Positions 35,111-46,479 of a stretch of DNA of 64,000 nt are shown here, in pieces. Position numbers and translations under genes: made by a program. Source of the DNA: Pseudocercospora fijiensis CIRAD86 (taxonomy: Eukaryota > Ascomycota > Dothideomycetes > Mycosphaerellales > Mycosphaerellaceae); assembly GCF_000340215.1 (NCBI RefSeq), contig NW_006921534.1:3843041-3907040 (forward strand), written 5' to 3'. Numbering within the stretch: the first letter of the stretch is position 1; each line of letters starts with the position of its first letter. The notes beneath the pieces are model-generated. The model was not told where the DNA came from, did not search any database, and was given only the letters and a program-made list of their open reading frames with translations.

Positions 35111-36596
35111 TAGCGAAGAGTACTATAAGGTTAATACTCGAATAAAGCCCTTATCGAGGTTGTTCTTTAAATAGTTATATAGGACTTCTAATTCCTCGTA
35201 CGATATACCGTAGAGTAGGCTATACGTCGTTTCCTTACCTTTAATAATATCGATATAGTAATTCTATCTAGGTCGGTACGGTAGTAACTTCTTCGTATCT
35301 TCCTATAAGAACAATATTAGCCTACTATAATAGTACTAAGGGACTTTGTCGGCGGGGTTAATATACTTCTTCTTAGCTATCTCTTTTTCTATATCTCGTA
35401 ATAATATAGCGAATACGAATAAATCCTTCTTCTTTATTTACTAGTCGAAGACCTATACGCTTACTAGAGCTATAGTTATACTAGCAATATAGATAAGCGG
35501 TAGTAATAAGCGTTTCCGTACTAGTCGAGGTAACGGAATTAGCGGAGGTAAGGGCGGAGATAAGAACTAAGTTAATACTAATCGGCGCGTAGGATAATCG
35601 CGTTATACGTAGTACTTTTATATTAAGTCGATAAGTTTTACCGTATCGGTATTATCCGATAGGTTATAAGCTAGTTACTATTAATAGTGCTACGTAGCTA
35701 TAGGCTCGGCGTAAGCTAGCGTATCGTTATCTTTGCGGTCGAATAAGCCGTAGGCGCGGACGATAGTATATAAGTTATTATAATATTTCTTATAGTAATC
35801 GGAGTCGAACTATACTCGGTTAAGCTTCTAGTCGATACGAGGGTTGTATTTATTAAGCTACGGGCGGCCGAGAATAATAGGATAATGTCCTAATATAGTA
35901 AGGTAGAAGGCCCTATATTCGATATAGCTATTAATATTAATAGTCGCTCTAGCGTACTAAGTAACGTCTACTATAAAACTACTATCGAAAGTAGTTAATC
36001 TACGAGGCTCCTTTAGATTATAGATAGGGAGCTAGTATTAGTACGCGTAATATAAGTTAATAAAAGATAAACTAGTATAGCCGTAATTAACTATTACTAA
36101 TAATTAGTATTCGATATCCTACCCTATATCTAGTAAGCTAGACTAAGGTTTATTATAAGCCGTTAAAGTATAATATAAGACGAGATATTAATTATCGCCC
36201 TTAGGTATAATACTTCCTAATAATACTAATAAACTAATCTATAAATCTTTCTACTATCGATATTTCCTTCTATAATAGTAGCCTAGGTTCTTCGGTAATA
36301 ACGGTATAGGTAACTCTATCGGTATAGGCTCTTAAACGCGACTTTATCTAAGAGCTATACTTTTCCCTCCTTATCGCTACTATAAGCGTCTTTATTATCG
36401 GTAGAAGGTAGATCGGCTAGAGCGGCGGCGGTACCGAAGGCGGAGATATTAGTATTTAGACGATTACTATAGCCTTAAGCGCGGCGGATAAGCTTTAGAT
36501 AAGTAGTATCGGAGTAGACGTAATTGCTACTATAGAAGCGATATAAACCTTCGCGGCGGCGGCGATCTCTCTCTTCGAGCGTTATATAACGACGAT

Positions 36597-36639
36597 TACC
36601 CTAACTCTAACTCTAACCCTAACCCTAACCCTAACCTTA
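36597..36639. repeat. Telomere-like CCCTAA tract in the gag region
   Basis: About seven units, CTAACT variants first and then perfect CCCTAA, in the same orientation as those near 33.7-33.8 kb. A further short CCTAACCCTTAGGGTTA palindrome lies near 37536-37553. Confidence 0.85.
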
Positions 36640-38512
36640 AGTAGTAGAGAGGTCTATAGCGTCCGGGTCGCGGATAGTCGTAGTCGTAGTCGTAGTAGTA
36701 CTAGTATTATTACTATTATTCGCCGAAGTAAATTGTCCTTAGTTATTATATAAAGCGACGTATCCTTAAGGAGCGTACCTATTATTAGAGCCGCTAGCGT
36801 TATTATTGCTACGGTTAGTATTCGAGCCTTAGTTAGTAGTATTACTAGATCCTAGCTTAGTATTATCGCGGCTACTTTCTACGCGATATTAGCGGAGCCG
36901 ATTATCGATAATAGTTAGATAGCGATATAATACTAAGAAGTTAGTAGGCTTATTATATATATTACTAAGCGCTATCTTCAATTCGGAAGATAAGCTATAC
37001 TTAAGAGTGTTAACCTAGGCTCGGCCTTTATAACCGAGTAAGGCGTTAAGTCGATTAAACTCCGTAAGGTAGTAAGTAAACTCCTTATTCTTCTACTTCA
37101 AGTTATCTAGCTTATAACTAGTAGTAGCGACCTCGTTAGAGTCGCCGAAGGCGTTAACTAATAGGTTGCGGAAGTTATTAAGGTCGTCGAAATCTACGAT
37201 TACGCCCTATTTATCGTAACGGACGTATAGCTAGACTATCGAGCGGGCTTTACCGGTAGTACGACTATACGTATATATTAACCGGTCTTATAGTATTAGA
37301 AAGCGGTTATTATTAATTGTCAACTTAATCGTAAGCTTAGTAAGGAAGGGCTTTAGCTTCTTACGGTCTCTATCGTATTTCTCTAGGTTTAGATACTTCT
37401 CGCTCTTATTATATCTAGTATAGTTATTATTATCGTTAAAGCTACGGTTAAACCTAGGGCAGCGGAGAGGGTCTAGTCGGTCGCGAAATCGTAGTACTAG
37501 GTCGTAACCGAAGTTATTATTAATATTAACGGGATTATCCTAACCCTTAGGGTTAGTATTTAGACGGCTAAAGCGTAAACGACCGAGATAGTCGAAAGCG
37601 CTAAGAGGTCGACGAAAGCTACTACCGCCTAGTATAATGTCTTTAGGTACTAGGTATACGTTAGACGGGTAATAGAATAAAGGTCGGCTATTATTTAGTA
37701 TAGGTCCTTAGCCGCCGACCGGGTTACGTAATAAGGACGCTTCGGCGTTACGATAGATACGAGTAGCTTATTTACTAGCTTAGCGGGCGATATCTTCTAC
37801 GGAAGACTATTGTTATTATAGACGTACGGCTTACTAAGCAAGGTTATTACGTTGCTAGTACGCGATATTTAGTACATTACGTACTACCTCGGCGGCTTAG
37901 TGTTAGTATTCTACTTCCGTACGAGCCTATACTAGCTCGCTATTAAAGTAGGTATTAGTCTTATAATAGGCTTATTATACTCGCTCTAGTATTTCTACTT
38001 CTTACTAGTATTGTTAACGGAGAGTAGCTACTAACTAGTATAACGCGGTTATACGTTAAAAGACGTATTTAGCGGCTTCCTACTTATTTACTCTACTAAA
38101 GAGCTACTAGAAGTCCTAGAGATTGCCGGGTAAAGGCTAATATAGTACACTATCGATGTCTATAAGGCTAGGTCGTAGACCCTACGGAGGTTGTTACTCT
38201 AGTATACCGTTTAACTAGGCACTAGCTATTCCTACTTAGTTAGGCATATTTATATATTCTAAGCCGCTACTACGATTAGTAGGCGGTTGTAAAGGATCTA
38301 TAACGGATCGGCGGTATTACTATAGTTAAGTAGCTTACTATGCTTAATATAGATTAGTATATAGGTCCTAATATAATATAAGGTTTATTAGCGCTATCGT
38401 ATAACGAGAAGCGTAAAAGGGCGATAGCGATCGCCGGTAATATAATTCTTCGTATAGATATAAACGATAGTACCTACGACGTTATCGCAGGTAATAAAGG
38501 AACTCGTTATTC

Positions 38513-38741
38513 TATTAAGATATTAATTAGATAGCTATCTAAATTGATAACGAGTTAGAGAAGGAAGAGAGAGAGGCTCTCTCGCGGAAGAGGCTTTTAT
38601 CCGCTCGGCGGATGCCTTAGGTATCGAGTTACGTAACTTCGGGTTACTTATAGCTTAGATCTAATAATACCCCCGGGGTAGTATTAGCTAGCCCCGTTAC
38701 GTAACTTTAAATTTCACATACAAGTCGCTAAGATCGTAATA
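38513..38741 (-). repeat. 5' LTR of the chromovirus
   Basis: 229 bp, partner of 31756-31985, followed by the TATAC duplication at 38742-38746. Confidence 0.93.
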
Positions 38742-39539
38742 TATACCGTACGAGTTAGACTTAGAGGGATCGTAAGATAGGATATAGTAAGGTCGGTATA
38801 CGACGTTTAACCCCTAGCTAAGTTAGCGTAGTAGGATATTAATACGCTTATTCTATCTACTCTCTAGTAGCCGTAAGCCTTCGATGTGCCTAGTAGCTTA
38901 TTAATACTATAGATACGAGCTGTCCGATAAGACGTACGATTTCGAGCGAGATAGACTATAAAGGTCGATTACGTAATACTAAGCACTATCCGGGGATATA
39001 GGAGGAGTACTGCAATACTCAATTTCGGGTTTATCGCGGTAGTTGTAATATAGAGAATCAAGATCGGGTAGTATACTAAGTAAGTAACTTAGTAATAAGC
39101 ATTAGTATAGTAAAGCCTAGCTAGGCTTTAGAAATATAACAAAGAATACTTGCGAGGCAATGCGAGTATAGCAACTATTACGCTTCTTAATACCTAGATT
39201 CTATTACCCCTTGCTAATCTAGCTATAACCCGCTAACGGCGCAGCACCGCCGCCTATCGCTAGTAGATTAATCCTATAGTAGACAGCCTTCGGCTAGGGA
39301 TATAAGCCTTTCGCGCCTTCGCCCTAACTATATAACAAGATTACATACGTTAGAGTATGCTTTAAGATTACTAGGCGCTATACGCTATGCTAAATAGAAT
39401 CACTTTCTTAGTAGTCTACTAACTCGCTAATCTAGATCCTAAGCGCGGTATAGAGTAGGCAGTATTAGTATAGACAAGTTGCATTTAGTTATTACTAAGC
39501 TCTCTTCGACACTCTCTTCGAAGCTTACGCGAATACTCG

Positions 39540-41510
39540 TTTATAATAGTTAGTCGCTACCCTATTAATATTAACTTCGCTAGAGCCTAGATAGAAACTC
39601 GGATAGACTATAGCGCGACGCATTAGGACATTATTAATACACTTTACGACAATTTCGAAATACGTATTAGGCTTTCTTAATTCAGATTACGTCTAAAAAC
39701 ATAGGGCGTAACCTTTTCAAACCGAGTATCGAATTACTATATATACGATATCGCAATCCTCGAGGAACGTATTAAGTTCTATTTCTACTATACGTAGGTA
39801 TCTGATACTAAAGCTTAAGGATATCTTTAAGACGACGGTATTAATATTAGGCTCCGACGGCTTCGCGATATTAGGAGGTCTCTTTAGCTTTATAAACAAA
39901 TCCCTAAGAGTATAGAATAGGAATACCTGCTCGGTATCTACGATATTCTATAGGCCGAGCTATAACGTAAGAGAATTAATAACTACGGACGACGAAATCT
40001 CTACTAGTACCTGCGCTAGAGTTACAATATTGTCGGCCGTAATCGTATCTATAGAGTGCTTAGAGACATTAACCTAGTAGGTATCGAGAGGCGGCGTTAG
40101 AGCACAAGACGCTAATAGTATATATAGTACAAATCTACTAGTCTACGCAGCTAATGCCTTAAATCTAGGGCTAGCTAGCCGTCTCTAGGACCGAACTATT
40201 CCTAGTCTATAGATATACACTACTCCTTCGAACTCTAGGGTTTCTAAATCTACGGCGTAGTTAATACGTTCTTACGAATAATTAAATAGATATACGTTAG
40301 CATTACTGCTTGCACTGCAGTCTTAGTTATAGCCTAATATGTCTCGATTATTAAAACGCTCGGATATACTCCGCTAATCCTATAATCCGACCGTAGACTA
40401 GAGACTACTATAGCTACTAACGCCTATATTACGATCCGCCGCACTCTTAATAGCGAGTATAATAAAGAGGCCGCGGAGGATATCGCGCTAATAGAACTAA
40501 CTTTTAGCGAAATAGTGCGCTATAGCACAAGCCGTATAAATTAGAGGATTAAGACTATCTAGGGCTAGTCGGCTAAGGCTCTCTTTAGTCTCCGTAAACT
40601 CTTCCTTACGCTCTATCTATAAGGGGCATTTCTATCTAATAACAAGCACGACCGGATCGCTATACTCTTCGTATATATGCCGATTATAAGGAGCGTAATA
40701 GACGAATTCTATTATTTGTAGAACTATTACAAGATTAGAGCTTAAGGCAAGAACGTGCTCTCTAGTATTCCGGTCCTCCTCGATAGGCATCTATATAGGT
40801 TCGGCGTAGAGCAGTTCGGCGTTTAAGTACTACCTAAGCTTCTAGTTAATATAAAAGCGGATCTCGAAGGCTTTAACCTAGATAAGTACCTACCCGAAGC
40901 TATATTATATATATATATAACGATGCTCGCGGAGCAAGGTTTTATAATACTATTATAGGGCGGCGAGGTAGATTTCGAACACTAGTAGCTTTACGTATAG
41001 GCTTATATACGTTTGCGTAAAGCACTATATTCCTTGTTCTAGAGCGGCTAAGATCTACCCGAGTCGGAGCTACTAAGGCACGCTAGGTACTAGCGTCTAA
41101 ACCGCGACAACGATATAGTCTTTACTACGGCTAATAAGACAAGGTATACTAGGCGCGTTTAACCCGAAGACTAGCCCTTAGCGGACCTCTTAGACGGTCT
41201 GTACTATAATAACTCTAGTAGTAACCTAGGTTATAGAAGTGCCGACGATAAGAATTAGGGAGATAATAGCGACGGTTAAGACAGGCCGTATTCTAGCTAC
41301 GCTTTTAATTCGTAGACGAGCCTAATTAACCTAACCTAAGAATTAGCAGCTAGCGCTTATTCCGGCAAAGTTCTCGAGCTTAACTTAGTAGCTGCTATCG
41401 TTTATTACTAGTAGTACCGCTAGTATATCGAACATAATTTCCTTTCGATCCTTCGTTAACGCTCTTTCCTACTAACCTTCTTACCGTACTCGAGGGTGCT
41501 ACATTAAATA
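39540..41510 (+). pseudogene. Fungal DDE integrase-core (rve_3-like) gene, RIP-inactivated
   Basis: One frame runs about 650 codons, broken only by TAG/TAA codons that sit where Gln or Trp is expected. N-terminal helix-turn-helix-like part: LEERIKFYFYYTQ and INIRLRRLRDI. Then NYGRRNLYQYLR, RIYRVLRDIN, GPNYS-stop-SIDIHY (first Asp, codon 40212-40214), GFQIYGVVNTF, SDRRLET (second Asp, 40389-40391) and NQRIK (third acidic position, codon 40551-40553, now AAG Lys; an ATTGAG to ATTAAG change fits RIP). Then LFVYMPIIRSVIDEFYYL. I recognise this arrangement from fungal proteins with an integrase catalytic core; in those the third motif is NQRIE. It may be the mobilising enzyme of the large or a nested element. 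It now cannot make protein. Confidence 0.75.
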
Positions 41511-41585
41511 CCGCATATATGGTCTTTTTACCCCTACGCTCGTTACTAAGGGCAACCTGCTATAGAATACAAAGGAAGAAAGAAA

Positions 41586-41688
41586 TTAGACGAGAAATTA
41601 GACGAGAATTTAGACGAGAATTTAGACGAGAATTTAGACGAGAATTTAGACGAGAATTTAGACGAGAATTTAGACGAGAATTTAGACA
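41586..41688. repeat. 12-bp minisatellite (AGACGAGAATTT)n
   Basis: About eight to nine head-to-tail copies, the first two with AAATT in place of AATTT. A frame through it encodes Arg-Arg-Glu-Phe repeats, and this is why a long open frame (41519-42142) appears here. I do not regard that frame as a gene. Confidence 0.9.
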
Positions 41689-42387
41689 ACGTTTATTCGC
41701 GACGTTTTTAAAAATAAAGATACTAATAGCCTCCGGCGGAAGGGGTAGTATCTCGCGTAGAATAGTACCCCTACGCCTTAAGTATACCTTACGGACGGGT
41801 CCCCCCTTCCTACGGTCGTACCTCCCTACGGAGGGACCCCGCCGTCCGACGGTCTCGGCTAGCGGGGGCCCCTGCTATTCTTTGCCCCGGGGCGGAGCGG
41901 GATCCCGAAGAGGGGGGGGGGGCGATAGCGAGGTTAGATTTGCTAGAAAGGGACCCTTACGCGAAATATATATACCGCGTCTACGCGATATATATCCCCT
42001 ATCCTCCTATACATTAAAATTAGCGGTAAATAGAGGGAGGGATAGAACTTATAGCGATAGCGAGGTTATTATAGGAAAGAGGAAGAACGCGATAGGAAGA
42101 TATATATATATATACCGAGAAGTAAACAAACATCCTATTTAGGACGTAGGGGTATACGGTATTAGATTTAGTGCCTACTCGAGGCTCCCTATATATACCC
42201 TATTGCCTAAGTTAGCGAAGACGTAGTACCGCTAGTAGTAAGGACCTCCTAATCGCGTAAGCGAGCCGCGATAAACCCCCTTTCTCTCCCTATACGTAGA
42301 TAGTTAGATAAACCTAACAGATCTCCGTTTCCCTCTTACTCTACTACTTATTATATATCGGTTAAGGCGATAGAGCAGTTAACTACG

Positions 42388-44304
42388 ATGTCTTAACGAA
42401 GGCCGTAATAATTATCGGAGCTAACGCGTTTTAATAAATAAGAGTACTAGCTCGAGAATAAAGTCTATAGCGTAGCGGGCTTTATATACGAGGAAGAGTA
42501 GGCTAACCGCCTTAAGCCTAGATACTACTTTTGCGGTTTCTAGAACCCGAAGACTCTATACGAGACTTTTAGAGCTATAATACGGTAGTCGATATTACGG
42601 CAGTTAATATTACGGTAAACGCTATTACGGCGATCGCTATTACGGCAAACTAGTCTATCTATAGTAGGTACTCTAACACTAAACCGGTAATCTTCTATAT
42701 CTAGTAATAATACCTATATCGTCCGATCGTTATCTCTAGCCCCTCGATCGTAGTAGTAGTAGAGTCGGGCAGCGTTAGTCGTCTCTATATTAGTAGCTTT
42801 ATCTTCGTCTCGCGTACTATCTCGACTATAGCCCGTCCCGCGTTTTACCTATTCTATCGTTAACGAGGCAGAACCCTAACGGCAGAAAAGGCATTTAAAT
42901 AAGAAGAATGCCTATACTATACGGAATTACGACTAGGTAGGTATACCTACTAGAGAGAGTACCCTCGGGCGGGGTTCTACTATAAGACTACTAGTACTAT
43001 AAGTATATACTCCGAACTAGGGGCTCTCGCGAACTCCTACTTTCCGAGCGTATTAGGCTAGGTAGGCGTCGGCCGCAAGTAGGGAAGCAAGTTAGCTAGC
43101 AGCGCCTAAGGTATACCGTACTATCTTTAAAGTAACTTATAGCTCTATAGTAGTAGACGAGGAGGGCGTACTCGATTACGTAGATAGCTAACCTTAGTAG
43201 CTATATAATAAGCAAGTCGGGCTACTTCTCGACAACGTATATACATTTTCTAGCAGCGATCTTATACATTATATTCTTAACAAGCACGAATGCAATCTAG
43301 AAACCGAGGTTAACGATTACTATCGGCACTTCTTTATTAGTTCTATCGGCAAATCTAATAATAAACCGCGCGAGCTCGTAGTCGATAGTATACTTCTCCT
43401 AGAGTTACAGATCGTTACCTTTAAGAAGTTAGATAGCTACTAGATGCTCTATATCTATATACTTAGCTTAGACGCGAGGTCTAGGCGATTATACGAGGCC
43501 GCTAAGGCAAAGAAGAAGGAGTGCCGTCTTAAACGTACTATATAGCAAGAAATATCGAGGCGGCAAGAAACGCTAGACCTTAATAACTCTAGCTAGGCCT
43601 AGGACGATGCCGCCGCCGACGCTATCGATACTATTAAGGACTAACCGGACTTTACTACGCCGATTAAGACGGAACCTCTCGAGCAGTATAAATTAAGAGT
43701 ATAGGCAATGCCTTATAAAGAACGGCTAAAGGAGACTAGCTTATAGACATTTAGAATTACCGTAAAGGCGGACCTAAAGGACGCTATCTTAATTAATAAT
43801 AGCCCTATACCGAGGTCTTAAGGCGATATAGAGGCTGCTTAGTAGACATTACGCCTAGATAGAGCTACTAGGAACAATATAGATTCGCGTATAGAAGGTA
43901 GTAATAGGATCGACGTGCCCGAGACATTGCCTTCGCCGCTAATAAGAAAGCCTCCCTCTAACCTACCGAGTACCCCGAAAGGCTAGATAAATCCTCCTCT
44001 AGCTCTATATTCTACGCTACTAAAGCTTAATATCTAGGCCGCTCTAGACAACCAGTTAAATTAGCAATAGTATAAAAGGCCTTCGTAAGAGAACCTAGAG
44101 CAAACGGCCTCTAAGAAGTAGAAGGTCGACTTGCCTAAGGACTCTAGGAAATAGCCTAGCGCAAAGAAGGCGCTACGGCGTAGAGCAAAAGCAAAGATTC
44201 CTCCTACGGACAAGACTACCCGGCGACGTAGGCAGAAAGAGACAGGAAAGTATACTACGATAGAGGGTGCTAATAACAGGGTCGAGACCGGTATCGATAA
44301 ATAA
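42388..44304 (+). pseudogene. Long RIP-mutated gene remnant (about 640 codons), function unknown
   Basis: From an ATG at 42388 a single frame continues for about 1.9 kb. Every stop I translated in it is TAG or TAA, sites that CAG, CAA or TGG would become under RIP. The text is protein-like: ENKVYSVAGFIYEEE near the start, LNKHECNLETEVNDYYRH midway, AAKAKKKECRLKRT, then a basic C-terminus with KKALRRRAKAKIPP and TTRRRRQKE that resembles a nuclear targeting or nucleic-acid-binding tail. No transposase, helicase or polymerase motif was recognised. It was probably a cargo or accessory gene of the element. It ends near 44304; an in-frame extension beyond is possible. Confidence 0.6.
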
Positions 44305-44509
44305 GAGATATAGGCGCTCAAACTTGTCGTATATTACAAACCTTCTCTTAGCCTAACATTCGAGACTTAGCCTAAATAGCTTTCCCTTTATAATTAGCCT
44401 ATAGCAACGCATCGAACACGTACCTGTTTAACGCCTACTAAATAGTTTCTTCGCCGAACTACCGAGGCGCTTTTACTAATCTATAGCGAGTAAGTTGTCG
44501 CCCTAATCT

Positions 44510-44660
44510 ATTTAACTTTTAGCAACTTTTAGCAACTTTTAGCAACTTCTAGAACGTTGCTCTATTAACGGAATAAGGTATCGCGCTAATCCGCACTTTG
44601 TTTAACGTTCTCTAACCGTAACTTTTAGCAACTTTTAGCAACTTTTAGTAACTTTTAGAA
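44510..44660 (-). repeat. Cluster of the dispersed motif (TTTTAGCAAC)n
   Basis: Head-to-tail copies at 44512-44553 and 44624-44660, in the opposite direction to the clusters near 29.8-30.4 kb and 60.4-61.0 kb. Confidence 0.85.
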
Positions 44661-44714
44661 CGTTGCTCTGTTAATAAAATAAGGTACTACCCTTAAAGAG
44701 GTCGATTGAATATA

Positions 44715-45620
44715 GGTTTAAGAGCAATCTATTATAGTATAGGATAGCGCTACTATTAATTTTATCGGAAATTAGATCTCGGACTAGCCTTATATACTAA
44801 GGACGCGCAACTAGAGGCGGAAGCCTACGAGAATAATAGTTACTAGCAAGATACCGACCTCTATCTTACCGTTAAAGAGCTTAAACGTCGAAATTTACAA
44901 GTCGTACGCGATACCGGATGCTCTATACTAATACTAGTATAAAAGCTACCTTCTACTCCGCGAGCGGCTATCTTCTATACGACAGATGCGGCAATCCCTT
45001 CTAGTACGGGGTTCTATATACTATATAGCAATACTAGCATCTTATCTCGAATAGGAGCTTTTATATAGCGACTAGACGAATAGTACCTAGTAGCCGACTT
45101 TACGCTATTCCCTAAAACGCCTTGCTATAAGAGGAGTAGATACGAGATCGCACAATATAATAGCGGCTCTTTAGTAGGAACAGCAACTAACCCTATAGTC
45201 TTGCCTTAGGAAGCAAGACATATAGTTCGATATATATATAGCTAGTATATAGTCGCTAGAGACAGGCCTCGTAGAACATTTCGATCGAGCGTGCTTTTAC
45301 TAACTACTACTAAGAATCTTACGTAGCATATACACGAATTCAACCGGTCCGGCTTTAAGCTAGGCATATAGCTATTGCTCGGATAGCTCTGCTACTTTAT
45401 ACCTCTAATAAGATCTAGGCGGGCCGTGCTTACTATAAGAGGGAGGTACTAGTCGCGGAGTTTTAGGCGTAGTTACGAACTTTTAGGCGTAGTTGCGTTA
45501 CTAGCTAGCGCTTGTGCCCGTTACTAAGAATGCCAAGCTATTAGATAATAGCTAAAGTAAAGCCGGGTTGTTAACAATAATAGTGCGAGGTAAGATCCGA
45601 TAGACTTCGTATTGTCGGGT
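44715..45620 (+). pseudogene. RIP-mutated gene remnant, about 300 codons, unidentified
   Basis: Frame checked base by base from 44850 to 45527. The stops are all TAG/TAA at Gln- or Trp-compatible sites. Readable parts include LYLTVKELKRRNLQVVRDTG, FYILYSNTSILSRIGAFI and HEFNRSGFKLGI. Not assigned. It starts directly after the motif cluster at 44.5-44.66 kb. Limits are approximate. Confidence 0.5.
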
Positions 45621-45858
45621 ATAATAATAGTAGTAGAAATGATACTTTCGCGCATTCTACTTCTTCTCTTCCTTTCTTCTTTAGCGATATAGATATCATC
45701 CTTGCCTTTAATACCTCGCCGTCGCTGCCGCTACTATATCTAACTAAGAATTTAATAATATTGCGGACTTTGCGATCGACTTCCTATCTTCTAGGGCGTA
45801 GGCGCTTCTACTACAATAGCAGTAGCAGTAGCAGTAGTAGTAGGACTTCTCGGTTTAG

Positions 45859-46479
45859 GATATTAACGTACTAGACTTGTATGTTTTCGAGCCTTCGAGC
45901 TTCGCTTTATTTAAGTAGCAGCTAATGTATCTTAGCGTCGTTAGTATAGCGCTACTAGCTCTAGTAGCACTATCTCGCCGCTCTAGTCTAAGTACGTAGG
46001 TACGTCGCTAGCAAGATCGCTCTCGCTAAGGTCTACCTCTTATCTCTCTGCCTCCGCCTCCGCCTCCGCCTCTAGCTTCGTCTTTAGCAACTATAACTAG
46101 GGTACTACTACCGCTAGTACCTACTCTAGCTCTAGTACTACTAACTCAGGCTCCGAAGAAGAAGAAGAAGGGTCTAAGTAGCCTACGTATTGCGCTGCGC
46201 TACCTAGAGGCTGAAAATGCCTACTATTCTAAATCTGCAAAGCTATAGGCATAGAGCTTAAACGAGACGTAGATTAGATTAACGTATATCGGCCGCATCG
46301 AAGAGACAGATAGTAGAGAGCTACGTATGCCTACTTACAAGCGCTATACCCGTCTAGGCTATACTTGTCGTATATATACTAAGGAGAGCAAGACGGCATA
46401 TAATAGTAGTACTAGTAACAAGAAGTACGGCCGCTATCGATACCGTAGAGTCGGTAACTATAAGTGTATAGATTCTTGA
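45859..46479 (+). pseudogene. RIP-mutated gene remnant with Lys-rich centre and basic C-terminus
   Basis: A frame of about 207 codons ends at TGA 46477-46479. Upstream is a Gln-rich (CAG/TAG) tract. It then encodes Leu/Pro-rich text, APKKKKKGLSSLRIALRYLE, IGRIEETDSRELRMPTYKRY and NKKYGRYRYRRVGNYKCIDS. Internal stops are only TAG/TAA. The compact basic end suggests a nucleic-acid-binding protein (inference). Unidentified. Confidence 0.5.

Larger units (their letters stand above)
31756..38741 (-). mobile_element. Ty3/Gypsy chromovirus LTR retrotransposon, complete but RIP-inactivated
   Basis: LTRs of 230 and 229 bp (31756-31985 and 38513-38741) start TATTAAG and end CGTAATA, the RIP-converted form of TG..CA. 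They are flanked by the 5-bp duplication TATAC (31751-31755, 38742-38746). A purine tract (on the minus strand GAAGGGGGGGAG) abuts the left LTR, which is therefore the 3' LTR; transcription ran right to left. On the minus strand RT gives RYPIPFI and YLDNILIYSNS (YLDD site). RNase H gives TDASDY and NYKIYDKELLAI. A chromodomain-like end of integrase (32125-32275) gives NALEVVEDYYTRYP. Order gag-RT-RH-IN-chromodomain fits chromoviruses. Many Gln and Trp codons are now stops. Total 6986 bp. Confidence 0.93.
39027..42278 (+). mobile_element. Candidate nested DNA element around the DDE-integrase gene
   Basis: A 13-bp inverted pair, GGGTTTATCGCGG at 39027-39039 and CCGCGATAAACCC at 42266-42278, brackets the integrase-like gene, giving a 3.25-kb unit. 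I found no clear target duplication beside it, so the pair could be chance or belong to a longer degraded terminus. Confidence 0.35.

Noticed and set aside
33709..36639. True chromosome end or telomere
   Set aside because: The CCCTAA tracts are short, internal to a retrotransposon and flanked by coding remnants on both sides.
41519..42142. 207-codon open frame with Arg-Arg-Glu-Phe repeats
   Set aside because: The openness comes from a 12-bp minisatellite and GC-rich simple sequence. It has no domain and the flanking frames are RIP-mutated.
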